This document shows, one piece after another, positions 19,035 through 27,518 of a stretch of 54,555 nucleotides of DNA; the first letter of the stretch is position 1, and each line of letters starts with the position of its first letter. Origin of the DNA: Chitinophagaceae bacterium (GTDB taxonomy: Bacteria; Bacteroidota; Bacteroidia; Chitinophagales; Chitinophagaceae); contig JADLHL010000008.1 of the NCBI GenBank assembly GCA_020848815.1, forward strand, positions 1-54,555. The letters run 5' to 3'. The notes under the pieces were generated by a model, which made no database searches, was not told where the DNA came from, and was given only the letters and a program-made list of their open reading frames with translations. Both the position numbers and the translations under genes were made by a program.

Positions 19035-20210
19035 ATGAGTATTTACGATGAATCGATGCAATTGCACAAAACATTGCGGGGCAAAATAACGGTGCGCAAC
19101 AAAATGGATGTTCGCACTGCAGAAGATCTGAGCAAAGTATATTCACCCGGAGTAGCGGCACCATGTGAAGCCATTGCCGCCGATCCTGAACAAGTGTACA
19201 CCTATACCATGAAGGGCAACTGCGTAGCTATTGTAACCGATGGCTCGGCAGTGTTGGGCCTTGGCAACATAGGTCCATTGGCAGCCATGCCGGTGATGGA
19301 AGGCAAGGCCATGCTGTTTAAAAAGTTTGCCGATATCGATGCGTTTCCTATTTGCCTCGATACACAGGATACAGAAGCTATCATCAGCACAGTAAAATAC
19401 CTGGCACCAACGTTTGGAGGCATCAATCTTGAGGATATTGCTGCACCACATTGCTTCGAAATAGAACGCCGCCTCCAAGACATTGGAATTCCTGTTTTTC
19501 ACGACGATCAGGATGGAACTGCTATTGTAGTATTGGCCGGATTAATTAATGCAGCGAAGTTGGTAGGCAAATCTTTGTTTCAGTTGAAAGTAGTAGTGAA
19601 TGGGGCAGGAGCTGCCGGTACCGCTATCACCCGTTTGTTGCGCTGCCAGGGTTTTGGTGATGCTAAAGAAGCTTGTGTATCGGTAAAAGATGTAATAGCC
19701 TGCGATAGCAAAGGCATTGTGAGCAAAGACCGTACTGATTTGAATGAAGAGAAAATTCAATTATTGGATTACACCAATACAAATAACGTGAGTGGCACCT
19801 TGCAAGATGCATTGAAAGATGCCGATGTGTTTATTGGTGTAAGCAAAGGCAACCTGCTCACGGCTGATGATATTCGACTCATGGCGAAAGATGCTATCAT
19901 TTTTGCGCTGGCCAATCCAACGCCGGAAATTATGCCCGAAGAAGCATACAAAGGTGGTGCGGCCATTGTGGGTACCGGCCGTAGCGACCTGCCGAATCAA
20001 ATTAATAACGTGCTCGGATTTCCCGGTATTTTCCGTGGTGCTTTGGATGCCCGTGCTACACGCATTTCTCCAGCTATGAAATTGGCTGCGGCTCATGCCA
20101 TTGCCGATCATTTGCGCAATCCTACCCGTGAGCAAATTATTCCGGCTACACTCGATCCTGCGGTGGCACACCACGTAGCAGAAGCTGTGAGAGCCGCTGC
20201 AGGCAGGTGA
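19035..20210 (+). CDS. Malic enzyme (oxaloacetate-decarboxylating), short form
   Basis: 391 aa. The N-terminal malic domain has VYSPGVAAPC and VTDGSAVLGLGNIG; the catalytic metal site is in FHDDQDGTAIV, and the NAD(P)-binding motif is VNGAGAAGTA near residue 190. The C-terminal signature GRSDLPNQINNVLGFPGIFRGAL is complete. It converts malate to pyruvate and CO2. The phosphotransacetylase-like extension present in many bacterial MaeB proteins is absent, so the protein is a single-module enzyme. Cofactor preference (NAD or NADP) cannot be settled here. Confidence 0.94.
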   Translation: MSIYDESMQLHKTLRGKITVRNKMDVRTAEDLSKVYSPGVAAPCEAIAADPEQVYTYTMKGNCVAIVTDGSAVLGLGNIGPLAAMPVMEGKAMLFKKFADIDAFPICLDTQDTEAIISTVKYLAPTFGGINLEDIAAPHCFEIERRLQDIGIPVFHDDQDGTAIVVLAGLINAAKLVGKSLFQLKVVVNGAGAAGTAITRLLRCQGFGDAKEACVSVKDVIACDSKGIVSKDRTDLNEEKIQLLDYTNTNNVSGTLQDALKDADVFIGVSKGNLLTADDIRLMAKDAIIFALANPTPEIMPEEAYKGGAAIVGTGRSDLPNQINNVLGFPGIFRGALDARATRISPAMKLAAAHAIADHLRNPTREQIIPATLDPAVAHHVAEAVRAAAGR

Positions 20211-20275
20211 TGATAATGATGAATAAACCATCAATTTTTGCCTATAGTAAGCACAAGCATATTGCGGTTTCAAAT

Positions 20276-20305
20276 AAAGCCTAAAGCCAATCGCTTTAGG
20301 CTTTT
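20276..20305 (+). terminator. Terminator after malic enzyme
   Basis: The stem AAAGCCTAAAGC / GCTTTAGGCTTTT with a CAATC loop. Confidence 0.85.
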
Positions 20306-20371
20306 ATGTATCCCCGGGCTTCCGGTATTCAGTGTACTTCCGTATATTTCTTTACTTAAAACACCAACCAT

Positions 20372-20926
20372 ATGATGAGAAAACTAATTGCCGCACTGGT
20401 AGCAGGCACATTAATTATGCTGTGGCAAACGGCGAGCCACACATTTTTACAACTGCATGCATCGCAGGAAATGTACACGCCGGCGCAAGACACCATCATG
20501 CAAGTGCTGAGTTCGCACCTCAAAACCGATGGTCAGTATTTCATACCCAATGTGCCGCCTGGTACCAGCATGGAAGAAATGGAAAAAGTAATGGAAACAA
20601 CCATGGGAAAACCCTACGCCAGCATTTTGTACCATCCCGTGCAAGACATGAACATGACGATGAACATGCTACGGGGTTTTGGCACCTATATCATTTTGGC
20701 CTTCGTGCTGGTTTGGATAATCGGCCAATTCAAACAACTAACATTCAGCAACGTGTTGCTGGCTTCGCTGGCGGTTGGATTCATCAGCTTTAGTTTTCAT
20801 CCGTATGCTGGATATATATGGTACAAAATTCCGGGAGTAAATATTGAGCTGCTCGATTCGCTGGTAGCTTTCGGCCTTGCAGGGGCTTGGCTTGGCTGGT
20901 ATTTACCCAAAAAGAAAAATGCATAA
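20372..20926 (+). CDS. Uncharacterised membrane protein
   Basis: 184 aa. There is one hydrophobic segment at the N-terminus (about 4-24), a soluble region of about 75 residues with MEEMEKVMETTMGK, and three hydrophobic segments after residue 100 (FGTYIILAFVLVWIIG, VLLASLAVGFISF, LLDSLVAFGLAGAWLGWYL) ending in a KKKNA tail. I do not recognise the family. It is flanked by terminators on both sides, so it is transcribed alone. Confidence 0.7.
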   Translation: MMRKLIAALVAGTLIMLWQTASHTFLQLHASQEMYTPAQDTIMQVLSSHLKTDGQYFIPNVPPGTSMEEMEKVMETTMGKPYASILYHPVQDMNMTMNMLRGFGTYIILAFVLVWIIGQFKQLTFSNVLLASLAVGFISFSFHPYAGYIWYKIPGVNIELLDSLVAFGLAGAWLGWYLPKKKNA

Positions 20927-20963
20927 ATACGACAGCCTGACTGGTTGTACAATACTTGAAAAC

Positions 20964-20998
20964 ACAAAGCCCGCTGCTTTTTTTGCAGCGGGCTTTGT
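20964..20998. terminator. Bidirectional terminator
   Basis: A perfect 14-bp stem ACAAAGCCCGCTGC / GCAGCGGGCTTTGT with a loop of seven T residues. It separates two convergent genes. Confidence 0.8.
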
Positions 20999-21011
20999 TA
21001 TAAAAAAAGCA

Positions 21012-21620
21012 TTAGTTACTTAGTCTTTTGATGGCGCAACCAATGGATTTGCTGGTAGGCACTGAAACTGCCGCACCTCTTTTTAATTCCTGAATGGCTG
21101 CTTCCAAATGCTTGCGGCTAACAGCATCTGCATCGCTGGGGCTATCATCTATGGCTCCGTGATACACCAGTATTCCTTTGCTGTCAAACAGAAAACATTC
21201 CGGTGTTCTGGTAGCACCAAATGCATCGGCTATTACATGATTTTTATCGATGGCGTAAGCCCAGTTGTAGCCTTGAGCTTTAGCATACGTTATCATGGCT
21301 TCAAAACTATCGTCTTTGCTGCGGTAGGCCTCGTTGGGGTTGAGTACAGCTACGCCAATTTGCTGTTGCTGTGCATAGCTCAAAATCTCTTTGGTACGTG
21401 CCTGATTTTTGATGACATACGGACAGGTGTTGCAACTAAACATCACCAGCAAACCATTTCCAGTGGTGAGTTGCTTCAGGGTTACTTGTTTGCCACTTAC
21501 ATCCTGCATGCTGATGTTGGCTACATCGGGCATGGGGCTACCAATGGTAAGCACTTGTGCCGGCATAAATGCAAGTGCCGATAATGCCACTGCCGCAAAA
21601 GCAATCATCATTTTTTTCAT
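21012..21620 (-). CDS. Exported thioredoxin-fold (redoxin/AhpC-TSA) protein
   Basis: 202 aa with an N-terminal signal peptide (about 1-21). The thioredoxin-like domain spans about 26-175 and has a CxxC site at Cys63 and Cys66 (FSCNTCPYV). This matches a widespread group of thioredoxin-family proteins whose site reads C-x-x-C-P-Y. ATRTPECFLFDSKGILVYHGAIDD contains the cis-proline and the following strand. A periplasmic thiol-disulfide or peroxide role is likely; the partner is unknown. Confidence 0.85.
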   Translation of the reverse strand: MKKMMIAFAAVALSALAFMPAQVLTIGSPMPDVANISMQDVSGKQVTLKQLTTGNGLLVMFSCNTCPYVIKNQARTKEILSYAQQQQIGVAVLNPNEAYRSKDDSFEAMITYAKAQGYNWAYAIDKNHVIADAFGATRTPECFLFDSKGILVYHGAIDDSPSDADAVSRKHLEAAIQELKRGAAVSVPTSKSIGCAIKRLSN

Positions 21621-21703
21621 AATAAAAAAGTTTGGTGGTTTTTCTCCTTAAGCAAAGACGATACAAATTATTGAGTCCGTTTGTTCAATGCAACTGCGGG
21701 CTG

Positions 21704-22681
21704 TTAAAATCTGTCTTCAACTGAATCGGCCAGTGTTTCTGCGGCTATTCGCTTGTCGCTCTTGGCTTTAATGGAAGCGATACTCACATTGATTTCGAAA
21801 CCGATAATCAGCACCAGCGCATTGATATACACAATGTTCATGAGCAAAATAACGGTGCCCACTGAGCCATAAATTTTATCGATGTTGCTGAAGTTGTTTA
21901 CCCAAACAGAAAACCCCCATGTAACCAGTAACACCAGCACTGTGGCCAGCACCGCCCCCGGCGATCGCAGGCTCCACTTTACTTTTACGGCAGGGCCGTA
22001 GCGGTAAATGAAGGCAATGGTAAAATACGTAAGACTGAAAATAATAAGCCAGCGACTGTATTCAATAATGGTTCTGATGATATAATAATCCCAGCCGAGT
22101 TTCTTCAAAATGAACGTTTTGATATTGCCTTGGGTAGCCAGCAATAGCATGGAAGTAAGGATGAGTAAAATGAGTAGCGAAGTGAGTTTAAAGGCGGTCC
22201 ATCTTTTTGCCATAAAGCGGCTGCTGCGTTCTTCAAAATAACTTCGGTCGAAGGTGTGCATAATGCCCATCATGGCATTGGAGCTGAAGAAAATGATGAA
22301 CGCCACACTCAACCACAACAGGCCGCTGCGTTCTGTAATGAAAAAATCATTCACTACATCTTCCAGCATCTGGTACATCTCTTTGTTGCGAAACAAATCA
22401 TCCAGCAGGTAGAGCAGTTGGTCTCGCAGGTGCAAGGCATCGGGCAAAAAAGGAACGAGGGTAAACAAAAAAATGAGCCCTCCGGGAATAGCCATAATCA
22501 TGTTGAATGAAATGGCAGCAGCTCTTTCACTAAACCCGATTTTTTGTACTTGCTGCACAAAAAAGTGCATCACATCGTACAAAGGGATGCCCTCAAAACC
22601 GGGTAGGGTGATGCGTTTGCTCACTCTTAGCAGGGCTGCAACCGGGGGGAAAGCAAGTATTTTTTTTTCGAGGTTATTCAT
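21704..22681 (-). CDS. YihY/BrkB family inner-membrane protein
   Basis: 325 aa with about six hydrophobic segments. Family segments are FSERAAAISFNMIMAIPGGLIFLFTLVPFLP near the start, FIIFFSSNAMMGIMHTFDRSY, and the C-terminal VNNFSNIDKIYGSVGTVILLMNIVYINALVLIIGFEIN. The family was once misnamed ribonuclease BN; its true function is not established. It begins 12 nt after the mltG stop on the same strand and is probably cotranscribed with it. Confidence 0.9.
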   Translation of the reverse strand: MNNLEKKILAFPPVAALLRVSKRITLPGFEGIPLYDVMHFFVQQVQKIGFSERAAAISFNMIMAIPGGLIFLFTLVPFLPDALHLRDQLLYLLDDLFRNKEMYQMLEDVVNDFFITERSGLLWLSVAFIIFFSSNAMMGIMHTFDRSYFEERSSRFMAKRWTAFKLTSLLILLILTSMLLLATQGNIKTFILKKLGWDYYIIRTIIEYSRWLIIFSLTYFTIAFIYRYGPAVKVKWSLRSPGAVLATVLVLLVTWGFSVWVNNFSNIDKIYGSVGTVILLMNIVYINALVLIIGFEINVSIASIKAKSDKRIAAETLADSVEDRF

Positions 22682-22693
22682 CCTTGTTGCTGC

Positions 22694-23740
22694 TTATTTG
22701 CCAGCAGCTTTGGCCGCTTTTCTGGCAAGGTAAGCCGTCAGGCTGTCTTGATACAATTTGGCGGCTTTGCTGTGCTCGGTATAGCTACTGTTGAAAACGG
22801 AATATCCGCTAAAATCTGGCTTTGCCACAAAGTAAATATAATCAGTAGCCGGTGCTTTGAGTACTGCATCCAGCGTAGCTACCGAGGGTACACAAATAGG
22901 GCCGGGAGGCAGGCCTTTATTGAGGTAGGTATTGTAGGGCGATGGCGTTTTCAGGTGATTATAAAACACCCGGTTGCTGGCAAAGTCTTTTCGGGCAAAC
23001 CGCACTGTCGGGTCGGCTTGTAGTGGCATGCCTTTGCGCAGCCGGTTGATATATACACTTGCTACGAGGGGCTTGTCTTCAGTCATGTTGGTTTCTTCTT
23101 CTACAATGCTGGCAATGGTGTACACTTGATCTGCTGTGTAGCCCAAAGCGGTTGCTTTTTGCATCCGTTCTTTTTGCGCCCACCATTTGGCTTGCTCTTT
23201 TTTCAGGCGTTTCATCACGGTGCCGACATCCTGCGTCCAGAAAATATTGTAGGTGTTTTGAATGAGCAACGTAGGCCAGGTACTGGTATCTACGCCCAAT
23301 GTTTTCAGGCTATCCTTGCTGCGCAAAAAACGCATAATGCTGGCGCTGTCCGTTTCTATGAGCTGTCCCATTTTTTGTGCCCATTCTTCTGCCAGCCTTA
23401 TTTTACCTATTACCAGTTTTACTTCGGTTTGGCGCCCAGCTTTTAGCATACGAAAAATGCTGAAGGCATTACTTCCTTTTTCGATGCGGTATTTGCCGGG
23501 CTTTATATTGTTGTAATACCCCGTGGCGTTAGCCAGCAAATGAAACCCGCTGGTGCTGCTGATGCTGCCATTTTGCTGCAGGGCTTTCAGCACGGCAGTC
23601 TGGCTGTTGGTGCCAGTTGGTATGTACACGTATTGAAAGGATTTGTCGAAGCCGGTTATGCTTTTGAAAAACAGCCACCACGCTGCCAGCAATAGCAGCA
23701 GGCCGAGTGCAAACAAAACCTTCATGATTTTTTTAAACAT
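22694..23740 (-). CDS. mltG: Endolytic murein transglycosylase MltG
   Basis: 348 aa from ATG 23740 (the frame is open upstream to 23794, but the charged MFKKIMK start gives a proper membrane anchor). One N-terminal membrane segment is followed by a LysM-like region and the YceG/MltG catalytic domain, with the conserved acid patch IVEEETNM near 213-219 and the signature GLPPGPICVPSVATLDAVLKA. It cleaves nascent glycan strands of peptidoglycan at the inner membrane and so ends chain growth. A terminator separates it from secG upstream. Confidence 0.93.
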   Translation of the reverse strand: MFKKIMKVLFALGLLLLLAAWWLFFKSITGFDKSFQYVYIPTGTNSQTAVLKALQQNGSISSTSGFHLLANATGYYNNIKPGKYRIEKGSNAFSIFRMLKAGRQTEVKLVIGKIRLAEEWAQKMGQLIETDSASIMRFLRSKDSLKTLGVDTSTWPTLLIQNTYNIFWTQDVGTVMKRLKKEQAKWWAQKERMQKATALGYTADQVYTIASIVEEETNMTEDKPLVASVYINRLRKGMPLQADPTVRFARKDFASNRVFYNHLKTPSPYNTYLNKGLPPGPICVPSVATLDAVLKAPATDYIYFVAKPDFSGYSVFNSSYTEHSKAAKLYQDSLTAYLARKAAKAAGK

Positions 23741-23795
23741 ACACAACGTGTTGAATGGGTAGAAAAGCAAAGCAAATGATGTGGCAATTTGCAAA

Positions 23796-23825
23796 AAAAA
23801 TCCTGCTGACTACAGCAGGATTTTT
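23796..23825 (-). terminator. Terminator between secG and mltG
   Basis: AAAAATCCTGCTG / CAGCAGGATTTTT with loop ACTA. On the minus strand it ends in a run of eight T residues, and so closes the secG-containing operon. Confidence 0.85.
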
Positions 23826-23850
23826 CTATCGGTAAAAATGTAAGGTCAAA

Positions 23851-24204
23851 TTATTTTCCGCTATCAGCTTTTGCAGGAGCGGGAGTAGTGGTTGCAGCCG
23901 GTGGCGTAGCTTTTGGCGTGGTTTGCGCAGGTACACCGCTACCGCTTACACGGTCGATGGCCGACTTGCCGGCATCTTGCGTACCCATAAACAGTACACT
24001 TACAATGCACAAAATACCAATGATGGCTGCAAATAACCAGGTGCCTTTTTCGAGTACATCCGTAGTTTGCTTTACACCCATAAACTGATTGCCCAAGCCA
24101 GCTACATTGCCGGTGAGGCCACCACCTTTGGGGTTTTGTACCAAAATAATCAGTCCAAGAATTACACTTGCCAACACAATCAGGATGAGAAAAAGTATGG
24201 TCAT
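23851..24204 (-). CDS. secG: Preprotein translocase subunit SecG
   Basis: 117 aa. There are two membrane segments (about 2-21 and 57-75) with the SecG signature LVQNPKGGGLTG between them. The C-terminal tail is rich in Ala, Thr and Pro, a common extension in Bacteroidota. It is an accessory subunit of the SecYEG channel. Its ATG overlaps the stop codon of the upstream gene (ATGA). Confidence 0.93.
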   Translation of the reverse strand: MTILFLILIVLASVILGLIILVQNPKGGGLTGNVAGLGNQFMGVKQTTDVLEKGTWLFAAIIGILCIVSVLFMGTQDAGKSAIDRVSGSGVPAQTTPKATPPAATTTPAPAKADSGK

Positions 24205-24941
24205 TTTTCGGCTTTTAATTTTTCGATTTGGGCTGCAAAGAAAACGGATTTTTCAGGATGCAGCAAAGATAATTTCTGGTACACGGCAATGGCTTGCGGC
24301 CGCATTCCCTGGCGTGCCAGCACATCGGCCATGGCCTCGGTTACTATTTCTTTTGCCAGTACCGATGCCTTAGCTTGTTGCTCAACCAACGGATCGCTGT
24401 TCATTTCGCCCGTTTGGTAGTTGATGCGTTTCATGGTTTTGAGCCACTGCGTAAAGCTTTTGAGCTGCGTATCAAAACGGGTGGTGCCCAGTTGGCTGGC
24501 ATCCATTTTTATACCGAGGGCTGCAAAATAATCTACCGTATGATAGGGCAAAAACAGGAGGTCTTCGTCGGCGCTGCCAGCTGCTGCAGTTTGCAGCGTA
24601 AGGGAAGGTTGTGTGGTTTCTTCCGGCGCTTCGGGCGGATGAACCGGCTCATGGGTAATGGTTTCTTGCGGTTCAATAGATGCGGTTTCCGCAGGCATGG
24701 CAACGGTTGCATCATCAACCTGTGTAGCGTTCTCACTCTCAGTTGTGGTGGCTGCAGATAGCAAAACATGCACCCGTAGCGGATGCTGCACAAAAGCCGC
24801 TAGCTTGCCCGGAGCATTTCTATCGCCTTGCTCACTCAGCCACAGCTGCGCCGTGGGATACCACGGATATTGCTGTGCCAATGCGGTTACATCGGCAGCT
24901 GTTTCCAACGATGGCAATATGGTGTTTTTGCTTGCAAGCAT
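24201..24941 (-). CDS. Hypothetical protein with a C-terminal TPR-like motif
   Basis: 246 aa from ATG 24941; the frame is open up to 24968, but that would overlap lptE. The N-terminal part (TALAQQYPWYPTAQLWLSEQG) is followed by an acidic, Pro/Glu/Thr-rich linker, then a helical C-terminus with ADVLARQGMRPQAIAVYQKLSLLHPEKS, which looks like one TPR unit. There is no signal peptide, so it is probably cytoplasmic. The position between lptE and secG with a 4-nt overlap into secG suggests a conserved operon partner. The function is not known. Confidence 0.75.
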   Translation of the reverse strand: MLASKNTILPSLETAADVTALAQQYPWYPTAQLWLSEQGDRNAPGKLAAFVQHPLRVHVLLSAATTTESENATQVDDATVAMPAETASIEPQETITHEPVHPPEAPEETTQPSLTLQTAAAGSADEDLLFLPYHTVDYFAALGIKMDASQLGTTRFDTQLKSFTQWLKTMKRINYQTGEMNSDPLVEQQAKASVLAKEIVTEAMADVLARQGMRPQAIAVYQKLSLLHPEKSVFFAAQIEKLKAEK

Positions 24942-24961
24942 GTGCCGAAAGTAGGGGGCAA

Positions 24962-25474
24962 TTACCAATTGGAAAAAAGCCGGTTGAAAATTTCGTCGGT
25001 TACGCCTCTGATAAGCTCATCGCCAAGTTCGCTTTCTGCTTGTTGCAGGGTTTTTGAGGCACTGAAATCGAAACTTTTGTTCACCGAATATTCGGTGGTT
25101 TTATTGATTTTATTATCCCGTAAACTGATTTGTACCACTACCGTAAGGCGGTTGGTACTGGCCTGCTGAGCACTCAGGCCCGATGTGCTGATGGAATAAT
25201 CACTGATGGCTCCGCTGATCACCCAATCGGCATCTTCATTGTTGGTACGTATGAGTTTGGTTTGACTCACAATTTTTTGCTGCAATTTATCCGTAAGGGC
25301 AGGGCTGAGGCGTGGGTTTACCAACCGGGCTTTGTTTTCAATGAAGTTTACTTTCACCGTTTTTATCTCCGCCGGAATGCTCACATCTTTAAACGTGTAA
25401 ACACCACAGGCAGGGGCAACCAGTATCAATACCCACAGCATCCAACGCCACTTTATTTTTCCGGTAGTATTCAT
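24962..25474 (-). CDS. lptE: LptE-like LPS-assembly lipoprotein
   Basis: 170 aa. A lipoprotein signal ends at Cys23 (VAPAC). The mature part matches the Bacteroidota LptE pattern: YTFKDVSIPAEIKTVKVNFIENKARLVNPRLSPALTDKLQQKI, then a strand with WVISGAISDYS. LptE plugs the LptD barrel and helps place LPS in the outer membrane. It lies between the sigma-54 activator gene and a hypothetical gene on the same strand. Confidence 0.88.
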   Translation of the reverse strand: MNTTGKIKWRWMLWVLILVAPACGVYTFKDVSIPAEIKTVKVNFIENKARLVNPRLSPALTDKLQQKIVSQTKLIRTNNEDADWVISGAISDYSISTSGLSAQQASTNRLTVVVQISLRDNKINKTTEYSVNKSFDFSASKTLQQAESELGDELIRGVTDEIFNRLFSNW

Positions 25475-25525
25475 GCAACACTATTTATGGTTTGTTCTAT
25501 AAAAGCAAGCACCTGGTAAAATGAG

Positions 25526-26812
25526 TTACAGGTCTTCAATGTCGTATTCTTTCAGTTTGCGGTACAGCGTACGTTCGCTGATGCCAAGGTCGAGGGCTGC
25601 ATCCTTACGTTTGCTGCGGTGTTTTTTCAATGCCTTTATGATGAGTTCTTTTTCCATGTCGGCTATGTTCAGCGACTCGTCTACTTCTTCGTGATGATCG
25701 AAAGTAGCAACGGTTTCCGGCTGTTGCAGATACACGGGTGCAGGTGCTGTAGCTGTTTTAGCAGGCAGGTTGTAAGCAGCGTGGCTTGCATCATGCGGCA
25801 TCAGGTTGTTGTTGTCGTTCATTACATCCTGAAAGCCCTGAGTGGCTACCACAGCAGATGGGTTGTTGACCAACTCCACAAACATCCGTTTCATTTCGTT
25901 CACATCCTTCTTCAGGTCGAAGATGAATTTGTACAAAATATCCCGTTCGTTGGCAAATGTTGTTTCACTCACAAATCCGCTTCCGTTATCGGGAAAATTA
26001 CTGGCCAGTACAGGCAAATGGTTAAGCGGTGCTTCTGGTAAAAAAGGTTTTAATTCCAACGCATTTATCTGCTTCGATTTTGCCAGCACACTTATTTGTT
26101 CAGCAATGTTTTTTAATTCCCGCACATTGCCCCGCCAAGGGTAATGCATCATCATTTGGCGGGCTTCTTCATCCAGTTGTACGGGTGTAGTATTGTACCG
26201 CTCCGCAAAATCAATCACAAACTTTCTGAACAGCAGCGGAATGTCTTCCTGCCTGTCTCTGAGCGATGGAATGCGAATGGGAACAGAGTTAAGGCGGTAG
26301 TACAAGTCTTCACGAAAGCGGCCTTTGTGGGCTTCCTGCAGCAGGTCGCGGTTGGTGGCGGCAATCACCCGCACATCGGTTTTTTGCACTTTACTGGAGC
26401 CCACCCTTATGAATTCGCCGGTTTCCAATACCCGCAGCAAACGGGCCTGTGTGCCCAGTGGCATTTCCCCAATTTCATCGAGGAAAATGGTGCCGCCGTT
26501 CACCGTTTCAAAATAGCCTTTGCGGGCATCTACAGCACCGGTGAAGGAACCTTTTTCGTGGCCAAACAATTCGCTGTCGATGGTGCCTTCGGGTATAGCG
26601 CCACAATTGACCGCTATAAACGGATTGTGCTTGCGGGGCGATAGGGAATGAATGATTTGGCTGAACACTTCTTTACCAACGCCGCTTTCGCCGCTGATGA
26701 GTACGCTGAGGTCGGTATTGGATACCTGCACGGCTACATGCAACGCATGGTTGAGTGCCGGCGCATTACCAATAATGCCAAACCTGTTTTTTATGGATTG
26801 TAAGTCGCTCAT
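25526..26812 (-). CDS. Sigma-54-dependent transcription activator (AAA+ / Fis HTH, no receiver domain)
   Basis: 428 aa. The AAA+ domain begins almost at the N-terminus: Walker A GESGVGKE at 41-48, the sigma-54 contact loop GSFTGA at 88-93 (consensus GAFTGA), Walker B FLDEIGE near 110-116, and the arginine finger region FREDLYYRLN. The C-terminus (about 385-426, KRKDAALDLGISERTLYRKLKEY) is a Fis-type helix-turn-helix. No response-regulator domain precedes it, so control must come from another protein or from expression level. It belongs to a run from miaB to secG on this strand. Confidence 0.94.
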   Translation of the reverse strand: MSDLQSIKNRFGIIGNAPALNHALHVAVQVSNTDLSVLISGESGVGKEVFSQIIHSLSPRKHNPFIAVNCGAIPEGTIDSELFGHEKGSFTGAVDARKGYFETVNGGTIFLDEIGEMPLGTQARLLRVLETGEFIRVGSSKVQKTDVRVIAATNRDLLQEAHKGRFREDLYYRLNSVPIRIPSLRDRQEDIPLLFRKFVIDFAERYNTTPVQLDEEARQMMMHYPWRGNVRELKNIAEQISVLAKSKQINALELKPFLPEAPLNHLPVLASNFPDNGSGFVSETTFANERDILYKFIFDLKKDVNEMKRMFVELVNNPSAVVATQGFQDVMNDNNNLMPHDASHAAYNLPAKTATAPAPVYLQQPETVATFDHHEEVDESLNIADMEKELIIKALKKHRSKRKDAALDLGISERTLYRKLKEYDIEDL

Positions 26813-26828
26813 GTTATTGTAATCCTAC

Positions 26829-27209
26829 TTAATCTAGTTCAGGGTGTATAGTTCCAAATAGGCGAAGATTTTCTCTGTCAATCCATTCCAGTATTTCCTT
26901 TTTCAAAACGGGTATTTTTTCTGTCGCCAAAGCCCACAATAGGGAGTGGTTTATTTTGAAATAATCATGCGCCAATAAATGACGTAAGCTGATAATTCTG
27001 CTCATGTCTGATACCGGTTGAAATTCGTGCTGTTTTTGAATCTGGTACAATGCTTCGCCAATGATTTCAAAAGATCTTTCCAAAGCAAGCTTGTATACGT
27101 CACTTTTAAGCATGGTAGCTTCGTTACCGGCATCTTGTAGAATTGCCTCTATGGCAATAATCTTTGTTCGGATATCCTCCAATCTTACAATCAAATCACG
27201 CTTCGCCAT
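26829..27209 (-). CDS. hepT: HepT-like toxin (DUF86)
   Basis: 126 aa from ATG 27209 (an upstream start at 27272 lies within mntA and is not supported). The helical protein carries the HepT motif RX4HXY in the segment RHLLAHDYF. In characterised pairs HepT acts as a toxin, with RNase activity in some. MntA holds it in check by adding AMP to the tyrosine of this motif. The gene overlaps the antitoxin gene by 14 nt and ends 16 nt before the sigma-54 activator gene. Confidence 0.88.
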   Translation of the reverse strand: MAKRDLIVRLEDIRTKIIAIEAILQDAGNEATMLKSDVYKLALERSFEIIGEALYQIQKQHEFQPVSDMSRIISLRHLLAHDYFKINHSLLWALATEKIPVLKKEILEWIDRENLRLFGTIHPELD

Positions 27210-27507
27210 ACAACTGCTGTTTTTCTTGGTTGATGAAAAAGCGGAGATACTTGTTGTCAATGCTTTCAGCATCCAATATGTCTACATCTCTTTTAAGAAG
27301 ATGCTCAAGATTGTTTTTCAATGAAAGGAATGCGTCGAATTTTTCAAGTTGCGATTGGTCGGGTACATAACTAACCAGAAAATCAACATCACTTTCCGGA
27401 CCAAAGTCATGCCGCAGCACACTCCCAAAAACACACAAAGAAGCAATACCATGCTGCTTGCACAGTTCAATAATAGCTTTTTTGTTGCTCTCGATGATGG
27501 GATGCAT
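27196..27507 (-). CDS. mntA: MntA-like nucleotidyltransferase antitoxin
   Basis: 103 aa from ATG 27507; the frame is open upstream to 27579, but this would overlap the miaB end. The minimal nucleotidyltransferase motif GSVLRHDFGPESDVDFLV (GS-X10-DXD) is intact. In HepT/MntA systems this enzyme AMPylates the toxin. It follows miaB by 11 nt and overlaps hepT. The pair is inserted between two genes that I expect to be adjacent in relatives. Confidence 0.88.
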   Translation of the reverse strand: MHPIIESNKKAIIELCKQHGIASLCVFGSVLRHDFGPESDVDFLVSYVPDQSQLEKFDAFLSLKNNLEHLLKRDVDILDAESIDNKYLRFFINQEKQQLYGEA

Positions 27508-27518
27508 CTGCCGTGTAT

